Translations under genes and position numbers: made by a program | The notes under the pieces: model-generated | Database searches by the model: none | The model's input: only the letters and a program-made list of their open reading frames with translations | What the model was told of the DNA's origin: nothing | Assembly: GCA_023333565.1 (NCBI GenBank) | Contig: JAJKFH010002994.1 | Span: 682,001-746,000 of the forward strand | Direction: 5' to 3' | Length of the DNA stretch: 64,000 nucleotides | Source: Puffinus mauretanicus | Taxonomy: Eukaryota; Chordata; Aves; Procellariiformes; Procellariidae | Shown: positions 50,111 to 63,130 of the stretch, piece after piece | How positions within the stretch are numbered: position 1 is the first letter of the stretch | Layout of the letters: each line of letters starts with the position of its first letter

Positions 50111-51744
50111 GAAGAGGTATGACTGCTCTCATGTCTGAAAACATCCCACTGGCTGCTTTGTTTCTCTGGTGTGGCACATTTACTAACCTCTCTGATCTGC
50201 CTTTTCCCTGCAGTATAGCTTCCCATGTCGGCAAGGTTAGCCTGGGGAAGAGGGACAAAATTTAGTCAACCCTTATCTCCAGTAAACAACAAACAAATCA
50301 AATAGACATCGCATCGAGAGATCAAGTGATCAAGAGATTCCCTTTCCCAGGGAGTCACAAGTCTGCAGGGAGAGATCTAACATCCTTTTGTTTCTACAGT
50401 GCCCTGGGTACCACAGTTTAAGCTGTTCCATAATCCCTGTAGGAAAAGCTTTGGAGAACATTGTCCTGACTGCCTCCCAGAGCTTTTCTACTTTTCTGAT
50501 CTCTTCTTTAAGTTTCTCCGCAGGAGAAGGACAGGATCTGGCTGACTATAAATGTGACCTGCCCCACCGAGTTATTGTCGCTTTTGCAGTCTTCTGTTTT
50601 CTGGTGACGTAGTCCAGGGTGCATACACACACCAGAATTGTGTCTCGGGGCTTCAAATGCCTTTATCTATGTCATGCATTGGTTTTACAGTTTGCTATGA
50701 ATCACTGATGCCTGCTGGGAACACATACCCGCTTCTGGTTATTTTTGTTACAATGTTATAATGGGCACAAGGACACTTAAAAGTGGGACAACTGAGCACC
50801 TCTTGGTAGCCAGTGCTGTGCAACTCTCGTGGGATGCCTAAGAACACCAAGATCTGCTCCTGAACGGTCTTACTGTGGTGAAAAGAATTTAATTCCGAGA
50901 TTATGGCATAGTCTGTGTCCTGTGTAGCAGCTCTACTCATGTGAATGATAGAAAAGTAGCTAGAGCCCTGCCTTAACTCCTGGAATATGTGATCGGGGAC
51001 CTCAGTATGCTGCAGGTTTCCTGGGTGAGGGTGGATCAGTCATTCAGGCACTCTGATTACATTTCAGCTCTGGGGCAGCTGCTCTTATTGCATGACCCTG
51101 TGTCCTGGGATCTCCAGGAGCTAGGCTGGAAAGTTTCATTGCCCCCTTCTAGCCAGTATCTAGCAGGCATTTTCTGGTCTGCTGTCTTTCTTACCAGCAG
51201 AAAATCAGTAGGCAGAGGCATGAGATGCATGCGAGGGTCTCCTTCTGATAAGGAACTGAGACATAGTTTGGACAAACACCTGGACAGCATGTGAAGAAAA
51301 AGGGATTAATGGCATGCTGATGTTATGATACCATGCTGATGCTGTGTGGTGATGCAAGGATGAATACATGAATGTCTGTAAAGAATTCAGTACTATGCTA
51401 AAAGGGAACATACACAACTCAAGTCAGTTAATAACTACTTGCCAGGGGCATGAGGGTTTCACTTTTGAAGGTCATAGTATCTGAAGGACAAATATTTCTG
51501 TTCCCAGATAGAGAAACAGGGAACAAAGAAACTAACCTGAGAAATGCTGTGCAGTCAGCTCTTTTGGTATGAGTGTTTAGTGTTCAGTGATTTCTGAAAT
51601 GTTTGTTACGGATGGGGAGCATGTTAGAAAAACATCAAGATACTTAGCGAAAACGGTAAAAGGAATGGTAGAAACAAGCAATACTAGATATAAAATACTA
51701 ATATTATCTGTAGTTCTATTAGCTCTGGAGGTCTCAGAGTGGCC

Positions 51745-51860
51745 TTCTTTGTCACCTCCATTTTACGAAGAAAGTCAGACACGAGAGGAACAGATTTGCT
51801 CAGGGTACACAGCCAGCAAATGGTAGAATTGGGACTAGAATCCAAATCTTTTTACTCTTA
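51745..51860 (-). repeat. MIR-like SINE relic
   Basis: CCTCCATTTTACGAAGAAAG, CAGATTTGCTCAGGGTACAC, AGCCAGCAAATGGTAGAATT and GGGACTAGAATCCAAATC fit the reverse complement of MIR in correct order (ccattttacagatgagg, acttgcccaaggtcac, acagctagtaagtggcagag, ccgggattcgaaccca). Confidence 0.7.
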
Positions 51861-53936
51861 ACAGGAAGTGAGAAGATAGGTTTATTGTAGTTTCAAAAGA
51901 AATGCTTGCAAGAGGACTCAAACTAGCTGAGGTTGATTTTCTAACTTCATTGTGTGGGCTTTGGCCTGCTCCTTGGATTCTGCGTTGTGCTTTAATTCTC
52001 CTGTGCCACTACACAAAAAGTAACAGTCACTGTTACAGAAAAATATTATGCCCAAACTGCCTTCGGGTACAGAAAGAAATGGCAGAGGAGAGAAGCCACC
52101 GAGTCCAGTTGATTGGGATAGTGGCCATGTGCCAGACATCATCTTTTGTGGTAATAACCCCTTTCCAATGGCAGCCTGAGCTATTTGCCTGTCATGATTT
52201 GTCTTTTTGTGCTTGGGGAATGCTGGCTGACCTTTGTCTTTGATGTTGCTAGGCCCTTTCCTTGCAATAGGGCAGTTCAGGAGGCCATGACCACATCTGC
52301 TTTGGCTGGTTCTGTTATCAATTAATTTGTCCTGCCACATCAAAGAACAGAGATAAAGCTGTAGCATTTCCTTACCACAGATTTTTATCTTCACTCCCCA
52401 GTTCACCTCACAACACACGCACCTTCCACCTCCACACAAGCAGAGAGAGAGAGACAGACAGAGAAAGAAACTGAAATGACATCCTAATAGCCTCCCTTGA
52501 GTGCTGATGGCACCTGGGTCTCTGTGTGCTGAGCCTTACACCCACTTCCAATCTGGCCTGGCCACAGCCAGTCGGTTGCTTACTCCCCCAACAAGTTATT
52601 TGTTTTTCTCTCTAGACAAATCAGTGATGTTAGAATGACAAATAGCAGTTATAGCTTTGCACTTAGCTGAGTATAATTTCAGCCCATCAGTACCATCTGT
52701 CTCTCTTCTTGGGCTGCAGCTCCATTAAGCCAGAGCCAGAGATCCTCAAGGACAAAAAGCTGAACTCACATGGATAGATATTTTAGGGGTCAGAATTTGT
52801 GATTCTTTGCTCTTTGCAGTTAATTCCAATGGTGAGCCAGAAAAAAATGAAGCTGGGACATAAAACATAATCCATATTAAAACTTCCCCACTGCTCTGCC
52901 ATGCTGAGCCCTGACTCTGCTTGTTCAGGAGTTCTGCACTGAAATTGGTACTAACCACCATCCAAACATATCCGAAGACTTGCTGGGGTGATGCTGTTTG
53001 TCTTGGTTTTGAGAGAGCATTCAGCTTATTTCTAGGAAATTTTGTGTTCGTTTACTACAACTCATAGAAAAGATGAGAAAATTCTTATGTGCGGTAGGGA
53101 ACTTTAGTATGAATAAAATAACCTAATCTATTTATGATAATCTCACCTTGTTTTGTTGAACTGCCTTGTTTTCCAAAGAATGATTCCTTTTGTCTCACGG
53201 CACTCACTAGGGAAAAAGATGCTTAAGGAAACTTCCAATCTCTACCCAAATTTCAGGAGAAGATGGCTTCTATGCTGATTACATCTTCCACTGTCTCATG
53301 TAACCTCCTCCTCTTTTCTATCCATGACCATGAACAAAGTTCCTTGTTCTCATTCTGTAGGAAGTTCAAACTCCTCTTCTTCATTTTGTCTATAATCTAT
53401 ACTGTCTATCAGTAATTTATTTATCACCTCTGTCTTTGTCTCCTGTTTACCACTTGCCCTGCTGAAACCTGGCCATCTGTGTCATCTCCTAAATGTATGG
53501 CTTAAATTCCACCCAGGAACCTCTGCATAGAAAATATAGTAGCGAGGCATTTTAAAGAGTTTTTAGAGTTACTGTAAGGTGACTCTTACCACATTAAAGT
53601 AATAAGGCCACATTAAAGTACTGGGCTGGGAGCCACAAGACAAAAGGGAACACTGGTGACAAGGATTTGTCTGCATGAATATGAAATAATTTGTTCAAAG
53701 TCTTTGGGCACTTTCCTTTTAAGAGCTTAGTTCCTATTTAGCCACACAGAAAAATGATCAGATTTGCAAAACAGCTTGGTTTGCTGAGCACAGTCAGAGT
53801 GCTATGCATGTTTGAAAATCTGATCCTTCTGTCACCAGGCATGCTGGGGACTGGGCTAGGACCAGCACCTAGGAATCCTCATTCCCAGCTTTGGCCTCAT
53901 GTCCTCAAACTTTTCTGACTTAGTTGTTTTCTCCGC

Positions 53937-53977
53937 AGGCTGGCTGGCTGGCTTTCTTTCTTTCTTTCTTTCTATTC
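53937..53977. repeat. (GGCT)n-(TTTC)n simple repeat
   Basis: AGGCTGGCTGGCTGGC runs directly into TTTCTTTCTTTCTTTCTTTC. A compound tetranucleotide microsatellite. Confidence 0.9.
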
Positions 53978-54949
53978 TTGTTTCTTATGTTTTCTGAGGG
54001 CTAATTTGATCACATCACAAAACATGGGGAGAAAACCATTTTGGAACCATTTTGCATGTGCTATGAAAAAGCCCAGTCTTCTGCAATGTCGTTGTGAATG
54101 TCCTTCTTTCTCATTGACTAAAGACCCTGTATACCTTGCAGGATCAGTTGCATTCAAAAACCTGTCCTTTCAAATTTGTTTAGGTAAAGTGCAGAGTGCA
54201 GACAATTCCCAGAATAACTCTTCTGGTTTCATTTGGAATGAGAGCAAAAACAAATCTGGACCTAGCTTTTCATCTCAGTGGAAGGGCATACAAGAAGCAG
54301 TGAGAATATGTCATTGTTCGTAAAGGACAACATTACATGAGAGAGAGAGCACAGGAGAGAGGCAAAGAGAAAGAGAGATTTTTCCCATCTGCTAAATAAG
54401 GGCCGTTTTGAGGTGTGTGAGGACAGCAGGGGTCAGCGAGCGCTGGAACTGACTCTGAACTTCTGGCAGAACAATTTCCTGGAACTAAAACCAAGAATAC
54501 CTTTATCTTCAGCAACCTGCCGGGAGATGTTCCACAGCCAGCTTTCTCCACAAGAGCCAGGTTACAGTATCCATATGTGACAGCAACTGAAGAAAAAGCT
54601 TTTGTCTTTTAAAACAGACTAGCTCATATACAGCACAGTAGACTCCAGCCTGAAACCATTTAATATCAGACACTGAACAAGAATCCATTTGTAACAGAGG
54701 AGCCACAAACCATGATATTATTTGCCACATAACAGGGAGATGGTGGGTGCAGATGTTCACACACCATGTCTAATTAGAACAAGGACAGATATGTTACAGA
54801 AATTAGAATTCCTTCAGTAAGGATCTAGCTCTACACACTGGTCTGTTTTAACTACCAGATACTTTATGTGTCTGAGCCACTTTTCACCCATGAAACCAAT
54901 CTGTTTGGCAGACACTCCTTAAACCTCATTGCTTCCCTGTCTTATAAAG

Positions 54950-55080
54950 GGAGTAAAGACTATTGTCCCCACTTGCCAGATAGGTGGTTTCACTGAACTT
55001 TCACGTTACTTGCCTACACATGCAGTCAGCGTTAGAACTAGAAATAAAGCCCAGGAGTCCTGATTCTTAGTCCTCTCCCA
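54950..55080 (-). repeat. MIR-like SINE relic
   Basis: TATTGTCCCCACTTGCCAGA, ACTTGCCTACACATGCAG, AGCGTTAGAACTAGAAATAA and GCCCAGGAGTCCTGATTCTT follow the reverse complement of a MIR-type SINE in order. Confidence 0.6.
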
Positions 55081-55699
55081 TCAGCCATGTTCTTCCAAGC
55101 TTGCTTTACCTGCATATCGGGAATTTTGTGGGCAACTAGAGAGACAGAGAACACATTGCCCCCAAATGGCGTCTTCAATCACTCAACTTTTATCACGGAG
55201 AGACAGTAGCTTCCCTCCCTACCTCCTTGAAAAGCTTTTAAAATAAACACAGGTACATTAGAACAACAGTCCTTCAGAAGGGTCCCTTCCTCCCCCTCAC
55301 CTTTCTTGCTCTCCTGTCATTAAGCAGAGCAAAGCCATCCTTACGTGTGACATTTGGACAGATTGACTTAAGCTATTTACTTTAAGCTTTTCTTCCTCCC
55401 ATTCAGGATCACTTTCATTCATTTTTCAAGTGTCTCAAATTTTCTTTTGCTAAATCCATAGATCAGGTGATTCAGAATGAAGCAATGGGACATGTGCCAT
55501 TCTGATAGAAGCACAACCCTGAAGCCTCCCTACTCCTCCTGTAGCCCCTTTCTGCTTACTTTTTAACTGACTAATTCTGCTGACAAAGGGAAAAATACAC
55601 CAGGAGTGGTAAAGGAAATCTCATTTTTAAAAGCCAATTTTATTTTCTTACCATAGAGGCTACCTCGCTGGTTAAACTATGCAGTAATTGTCTTCTGGA

Positions 55700-55870
55700 C
55701 TTAGAGTCAGTGGGTCAGATTCTGATTTGAATTATATCAATAAAAACAACTACTCCAGGGCAACCTTTCATAAATACGCTTGCTTTTAAACCAGTGTGCT
55801 CACCTGGTTGAGGATGCTTTCCTAAACCAAATCCTAACCCAGAATTACCACATTAATGTCAGTGGAACTG
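55700..55870. repeat. Ancient palindromic amniote repeat fragments
   Basis: GGGTCAGATTCTGATTTGAA, TTATATCAATAAAAACAAC and TACTCCAG resemble the phrase cagattctgatctcagttacaccagtgtaaa..actcca. A second scrap, CATTAATGTCAGTGGAACTG, follows at about 55,850. Confidence 0.45.
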
Positions 55871-58032
55871 ACAGGTGACAGAGTTCAGACTCGGAACTCC
55901 ATCACAAGGGTTTTCTCTTTCTCCCAGCAGCAGAAAACCACCAAGCGGTTTTAGCACAATCCTCTCAACTTACATTCTCTGCTCAGCAGAAGTCCAGAAG
56001 CTTTGCTGGGCAGGTTGAAGGTGCAGTGGCATAGATGTATGTCTGAAGTGAGGATGTGTCATGCTGCTGTGAACTAAATCTGTCTTAAAGCATTGCTGAC
56101 CAGAGCATGGTATTAAATTCAGACCAGGACTTATAGAAAATTCAGACCAAAGAGAGACAAAAAATTCCTTGACTCTGCTGAGTTCTTTTTGTTTAAATAT
56201 TGCCAGGCTGTGGCCTTTAGAGTATGAGTGTTTGCAAAGGGTGAGGATGCTTTGTTGCGGGGGAAGCACGAGGAGGGGGAAAGGTGAACTGCTGAGAGAG
56301 ACAACTGGGCTTGTGTCTCTGGATTTGCTCTGCTATAATTTCCCTTCATTTTTATTATGTTTGACAGTAAATATTCAGGTTCTGTCTAGGCTAAAAGACA
56401 GTGATGGCTTATAGAGTTAAACTGGTGTTTTTATTGGGAGAGTGGAAGGGATTTTCAGAGGGAGGGCTTCAAACTCCTAAGGCTATGTTAGTTTCCTGGA
56501 GAAACCAATCCAGCACATTAAGCCCATTATTGTGTGGTTAATGCCGGTTCCTTGTGACTCTGTCTCTACTTGTAACACAGAAGAAATCAAGTGAACACAA
56601 GATGAACTATCCCTGCAGAGTAGATGGATACAGGCAGACCCTCCATATGCCAGTTAAAAGAAAGTAACAGCATCAAAATTTCTACCTCTATCTTTTAAAA
56701 GAGAGACAAGGGCACCCCCCAAACAAAACCACTGTTTTCAAGTTAATTTGTTTTCATGTTGTCTCTCCCTGGTTACTGTGGTCTTTAGTAGCTGTTCTAG
56801 CTTCCCTTTTACCCGGGTGAAAATAGTGCTGCTCCCTTTTGCCAACACAGGACACATAGGAGCCCGAGTTTTTTCATAACCTCAAACCATACCGAGTCTG
56901 CAGATGCCTAGCAGGTAATTTCAATACCTAATAAAACAAAGTAATAGCTATAGCTCTGAAACAATATTCAGAGCTTCTAGTACTAGGGCCAGAGACTTCC
57001 CATGATTTACAGAAAGTTTCAGGAATTGGAAAGCCTGCTACAGTGACACATCAATCCTGGGGCCCTTTTATGGGAAACCATCTTTGTCAGAGATGGGCAG
57101 GGCCTGAGAATATTTTTCATTTTTTCAGCTGAATACTTTTTTCCCATGTTCATATGCTTTGATGCTCCCTTTCCACACAAGCTTGCCAGCCTGCTTATTA
57201 CCATGGTTTACATAAGTTATGGCAGCAGGCAGTGGTCCCAATAGAGACCAGGACCCTGCTGTGGCAAGGGCTGAACAAAGATCTGCATACTACCCTGTTA
57301 TCATGAGCTTTGGCAAGCCATCCTCTCTCTCAGCCACTTTTTTTCTCTCATTCTCGACCTTTCTTGCTTAATGGCAACTGCAAGGTGTTGGGTGCCTCCT
57401 CAAGTTTCTGTATTAACTCTCCCTAGGGAAAATGTGGTCTAAAAGTCACCCCTTTCCAGAACATACAAAAGAGGGGATAGAGGGAAAGAATTAGAGATGC
57501 AGGAGCAGTTGAGTGATGCTAAGCGATGTTAATATTACAGAATGGTCACACTGGCATATGGTCATTGGGTAACTGGAACTGCAGTTTGTGCTACTCCTGG
57601 GACAACAACTCACAGTAAAGTTAAGGCTTTTTGTGCGCATATAGAGTTTGAATTAGGGGAAATGCTCAAAATATATAAACAGGAACTAGTCTTGCAGAGA
57701 AGATAAGCTTTGGAGTAGGGGGACTGTCTCTTCCAATGTGTGTTTAGTGTCTACCGCAGTGGGGACTAATCTCATTTTGGGCCTCTAGATGCTGGACCTC
57801 TCTTAATGTGTATACTGCTGTAATACACATAACTACTTCCTTCCATTGACTGCCTTTTTGTTGCATTGTTTTGTGTAATTGACTCCCTTTTTCATCCAGA
57901 GGCCAAAGAGTGATTATTGGAGATTGCCAGCTCCAGTCCTGAATTGTTTCATTCAGGAAGTTAATTAAAATCAACCCACCTCTTTAGAAAACCCTTTCGA
58001 ATATAGTGTGGATGCTCCTTTCATCTCCGTGT

Positions 58033-58056
58033 TACTACTTCTTTTTTTTTTTTTTT
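58033..58056. repeat. Poly(T) tract
   Basis: A run of T bases after CTTCTTCTT-like sequence. Low complexity; no linked retroelement body is recognised. Confidence 0.8.
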
Positions 58057-60619
58057 AATCAGTGCTTCTTAAATCATGGAAATAACTTGGCAAAGGAGCT
58101 GAATTACAAGAAAAATCAGTTAGGAACGTAGGTAGAGGCACATAATAGGTCTTTAGAGGAGAGGAATGAATTTAATTGAGTGAAAGCTCAGAAAACCCAA
58201 AAGTAAACTCAGGGTCATCAGCATGCTTCTTTCACTTATCCCTCAGTTGCACTTCATAGATCCAGGCTTCCTTTTGCTCTGCTGTTATCACACTTTCCTT
58301 TTGCTGTGATTTATTAACTGTGGAACTGTCAAATTATGAAACTGAGGTTCTAGAAATACTTATTAATGTTTGAGAAATTCATTTCACGCTTGAATACTTT
58401 TTCTAACACTTACTAATGTCCCTCATTTTGGTCATGTGGGTCTACAGGGCAAGAAAACAAGGTATCTTATTATATATTTAGCATGTGGAGATGAAGGATG
58501 AAAAAAATGTATTTTAAAAACCCCTCAAACATTGCAGCAACTTTATGCATTTGTTCCTTGTGCTGCTGTATGTGGTGACTGTGTGTGTATGTGTGCATAA
58601 GCAGGGCAATGTCTGTATGTTCAGTGACACCATTCCAGCTTCCTTTCAGTCACTATTAAGAAAGCACTTCTAATCCCCTCTGAGAAGCTTGAACATAAAA
58701 TTCCTTTCATGCCAGTTTTGTCTTCCTCAATTTGGCAAACACTGACCTTCCCCCTGTGATTCCAATGGAACTTGTAATTCAAAAGGCATTTCTGTTTATT
58801 ATTACCCTGTTAGTGTACAAGAATCATCAGGGATGCCAGTACTGCTAAGGCAACAAGGTTACTTTCTGAGCTCTCTGTTGCAGTTTTGTACTGCAAAACA
58901 AAAATACAGTAGGCCCTAGATAAATGTTGATTACTTTATTCGCTATTTAATCAGAATAATGAACCAAAAAAAAATACTGAATAATTACTTGTCTCAAGAT
59001 CCTTGAGAGTAAGTTTGCCACATTTATTTCCCACACAGTTTTCTGATCGAAATTCATCAAACAAAAACTGCCAATAATGTCAAAATTTATGAATTTGCTC
59101 TTACAAGACTGGAACATTTCTACTTCTTATTTCAAAATGATACTCCATTTTGAAATGTATTTTGTTACAACAGCATCCAATTTAACAGTTCTAAACTGGT
59201 ATACTCTTACTTAAAAGGAGGTTTTCCTTCAAAACATAATTTTGCACAGAATACTAAGCTCTGTGTTTCCATCAGCATTAACGAAGTCAGGTTTAGCATT
59301 TAACCTAATCTGCTCAAAAAAGTCCTATTACCCTGCATACTCAGAGAGACATCATCTGATAGGAAATGGCTGCAATGCCTCTAGCTTTCCTAAAATACTG
59401 ACAGTTTCAACCGTTTCTTAAGAAATACTTGCTCACTGGGGACTGCAGCTCTAAACAGACACTTCTGCTTTAAAAGACGATCACCTTCTTTAGCTTAAAT
59501 GGATGACTCCTTACAAATAAAGCAGTGGTATTGCTGGCATAACACTTGAAGGTCACCCAAAGAAATGAGTGACCACCAGACATTTTTCCTCAAAGTATCT
59601 CTGCATAGTGCTTTTCTCCCTCTGCTACCTTACTGTTACCATCTATGATTTTTAAGGACCGTAACACTTTTTTCTTCAGGCAAGTATTTCATGCCAGCAT
59701 TGGGAACATTGTTTTTTCAAAGGACAATTTCTGCTTTGAAACACTAGCAACCATTTACAGTTTTTCACATTTGATAAGCTACTCCTGATGAAAACTGAGG
59801 GGAGCAAAAGTACCCTTCTACAATGCACAGGTGTCCACTGCACGCTCAAAATATCAGACTTAATGATAAGGGGAAAAAAGAAACCTCTTTGCATCCTTCC
59901 AGGTCTGACAATACCATTTACATGACAAGGAAAAGAAGAAAGCCATGGATTGGCAGAAGTAACATGGAAGACATAATTTATTTTTCTTACCTACTATGCA
60001 AGGTCCGAATTCTGGTCTTGTTTAATCCAGCACAGAAGCCAATGATGGGATGGGATGGAGTGTTTGCTCTGACTTCTTTTCTGTTTAATCTGAGGACAAG
60101 ACTAAAAGTTAATACAACAGTGAATCCTTGCTGAGACCCGATCCTGATTACAGCTGTGCCCCATGTATCTGCATACCACTCAATGCAGATGTTTTCAAAT
60201 TTGCCAATTTGTGTATGTAAGTGCTTAATTTTGGTATGTACAAAAAGGCTTATGCATGAATGTAAACCCCCCCTAAATTCTGTACACACAAATTCAGCAC
60301 ATCGTTCAGATCAGCATGTGTCCATCTGAAAGTTCGTCTTCAAACATCTGTCCTGTTGCTTTTTCTTTGCTACTGCTCTTCAATGTTTGTGCCTGTAGAC
60401 TTGAAAACTTGTGCAATGTGAAAGTGCCCTAGTTAAACTAGCTAACTAGTGCTTCTTCCTTAAAACCATACACATTCATTAGTATTCACTTTGCAAATTG
60501 CTCTGGATTTGATAAATGCAACTTACTTCTTGTGTGGAACAAATTTTGAAAGATTGTCTTCATGCACATTTTTAAACTTCGCAGGTGAGTTCTACAAATT
60601 ATTTATTTGTTTTAATGTT

Positions 60620-60800
60620 ACTTAGCATCCATGAATCTAAAAGCATTTCACAGATATCATTCACTGATCATTTCATTAATAATGATTTAGCTTGTTACTA
60701 ATGCTTCCATTTTATAGAAGGAGAAACTGAGATGCAGGTATCTGAAAGAAGTGTTATCATTTTTAGAAGGGTTCAGCATCCATAATTGGCTTCTGATTTC
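60620..60800 (-). repeat. L2/MIR-class ancient repeat
   Basis: AAAAGCATTTCACAGATATC, TCATTTCATTAATAATGATT, TTCCATTTTATAGAAGGAGA and AACTGAGATGCAGGTATCTG match the order aaagcactttacaaa, attaatcctcac, ccattttacagatgagg, aaactgaggcacag. Confidence 0.55.
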
Positions 60801-62595
60801 TAGAAGAACTCACCTTGCTGAGGGCTTAGCTCTTCTAAAAAAATCTGTCTACAAGGGTCAGAAAGAAACTATTAAAATGCCTGACACCTATTAATCTACT
60901 CCTCTTTTAGGTATGTAGCTGTGAACTGAGCTCATTGAAATAAAATCTCTCATACTTGTGAGCTCATGTATTAGAAAATCAATCCTAGTGTGCCCAAAAA
61001 GTTGGCCCCACATTACATTTCCTTACACAAATAGTAATAAAATACTTAAATTTTTTCCCAAAATATTTTTTTTTAGGGAAATGCAAGAGGAAAGAACAAA
61101 AGTAAAATTCCCATTTGAGAAAGCACAGCATGTGCAACTTCACTATAACAGGCAGCAAAAGGTCTAAGAACAAAAAAAGGACTACTGAGACCTGCACACA
61201 GAGAGATTCTCATAAATTACCTCAGAAAACGAAAGGTAGAGCACTGTGTGCTATGGAAGGCTAGTACCATAAAATATTTTTTAAAGTCCTTTAACAATAT
61301 TAAAATTCTGCTCAGAAACAACTATTGTAATACAATTTTCCCCTCTCCTTGCTTGACAATCAATTGTGCAGCTCTTCTCTTTATTAAAAATTTTCAAAAC
61401 TCTAAAAAAATGGAATCAGTTCCCACCCTGGAAAAATGAACCAAAGTGCTTAATCCATTGGCGCTTTTGCACAAAGTGCATTTGTTGTGCTGCTGAATGT
61501 AACACGATCTGAACCAAGGAAGGAGAATGAACGCTTTGCGGCCCCTGATGGATTTCAGATTTATTAGACACTGGAATGTTTTTTTTCCCCCCTTGTCTAT
61601 AAGAACATGGTGTGTAAGATGATAAAGGGCAGGAATAAAGGGAGCAGACACTGTAGCCCTTAAAATTAAAAGAACTGTTTCTAGATTTTGAAAGTGTCAA
61701 TGTATGAAAAAACAGCCTAAATGTAAGTGTTGCATTATTCAGTATGCTTTCCTCTTGGAAAGAAAAACATTTTGCAACCACTGACAAAGCTATAGACATG
61801 TGACTAATACTACTTTTATTTTCCTATATGGAGAAAAACATCATCACAAAGCATAAATGGAATATTTATGCTGTAAGATAATACACACATACCTGTAAAT
61901 TATGAGTGCAAGATGTAATAATTCATCTTTAGTTTCATTACTCATGCACTATGGAGCTTTCAAGATTAGGGATAGATTTGTTATGCCACTACATTCCAGT
62001 ATATGTTTTCCCTTTCTTAACCCTCTCTCTCTTCTCTGGCACACACATTCTATACAGTACGAGCAATTTTCTTTGCACCAACACATACAAACTGTATAAG
62101 CTACACAGAACTAGCATAATTTTCAAAGGACATATTCATGATCCATTTTATGATGTTAACCAGGCTGAAAAAAATTAGCTCAGAGTATAGGGATATAATT
62201 CAAAACAATTTTTTGGGGCAAGTTTCCTATTCAGAGAAGAGCTCCAAGGTGTAAGATTAATAAAAAGCTGCTTTATTCTAATGTTACAAGATTGTTCTCT
62301 TGAGCTGCCAGGATGGGAACCACAGTGGTCTGCTTGTAGTAGTGGTAGTTTTGTTCCAGTACCTATATGTTCCTTTGTGAAAAGGAATAGCAAAAGTCTG
62401 GAATGAATTGCTTCAATAATCAGAATTCCTATGAAAATGTAAACAACAAAACTATTCACTGGAAGCAAACTAATGTTTAATATATAAGCAGAGGAATAAA
62501 CAAGCTCTGTTCTTCTATTTTTGACTCTGTATGTATTCTAAGTGTCTGAAAGCGGTGTACGCCTGACAGAGATGATATGACCACGGAGACAATTT

Positions 62596-62745
62596 GGGCT
62601 AGTGTTCCAAGCACTGGGACTCCAGACTCCTGAAATGTCTGCTAGGGTCTGCTACTGAGTTATTGTGTAATCTCGGGTGAGTCATTTAAATTCTTTATGC
62701 GCTGATTTCACCAGTCTGTAAAATAGGTGTAATCCTCCCCCATTT
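62596..62745 (+). repeat. MIR-like SINE, core and tail
   Basis: GGGCTAGTGTTCCAAGCACT, GGGACTCCAGACTCCTGAAA, TGCTACTGAGTTATTGTGTA, ATCTCGGGTGAGTCATTTAA and CACCAGTCTGTAAAATAGG follow MIR end to end (tagtggttagagca, ggactccagactcc, ctgccactg.ctgtgtga, ccttgggcaagtcactt, catctgtaaaatggg). This is the clearest SINE relic in the window. Confidence 0.75.
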
Positions 62746-63029
62746 ACCTCAGACAGCAAAAATATCTATAAAACATTTTAGATGACATGTTATGTTCAGG
62801 CAAATTTTTCTTCAGTAAGAAATTCTCTGTATGAGCTATATTTGTCCACAGATCTTTTTGTCCTGCAAATCTCTGCCCCCAGACACACACATACACAGTC
62901 ACGTCAGTTCTGCCTGAAAGATGAGATGAACATGCCTTTAGTGTGAAATCAAAAACATCATTCTGCTCCTACAACTGCAGAAGAGACATTACATTAACTA
63001 TCAAACTTTAAGTCTTTTCAAGGAGACTG

Positions 63030-63130
63030 CATAGGCCCAAATCTTGCTTGTCTTAATCAAGTGATAAGTCCCAGTAAAAATCAGTAGGATACTTCAAGCC
63101 ATTAAGGAAAGCGGGATCTGGCCTCTTGTA
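63030..63130. repeat. Ancient palindromic amniote repeat
   Basis: GGCCCAAATCTTGCTTGTCT, AATCAAGTGATAAGTCCCAG, then AAATCAGTAGGATACTTCA and AAAGCGGGATCTGGCCTC form an imperfect palindrome with both arms present (gggcccaaatcctgct ... agcaggatctggccc). Confidence 0.55.

Noticed and set aside
51918..52439. 173-codon minus-strand frame
   Set aside because: Overlaps an open frame on the other strand and carries no recognisable domain; no splice sites, promoter or repeat protein support it.
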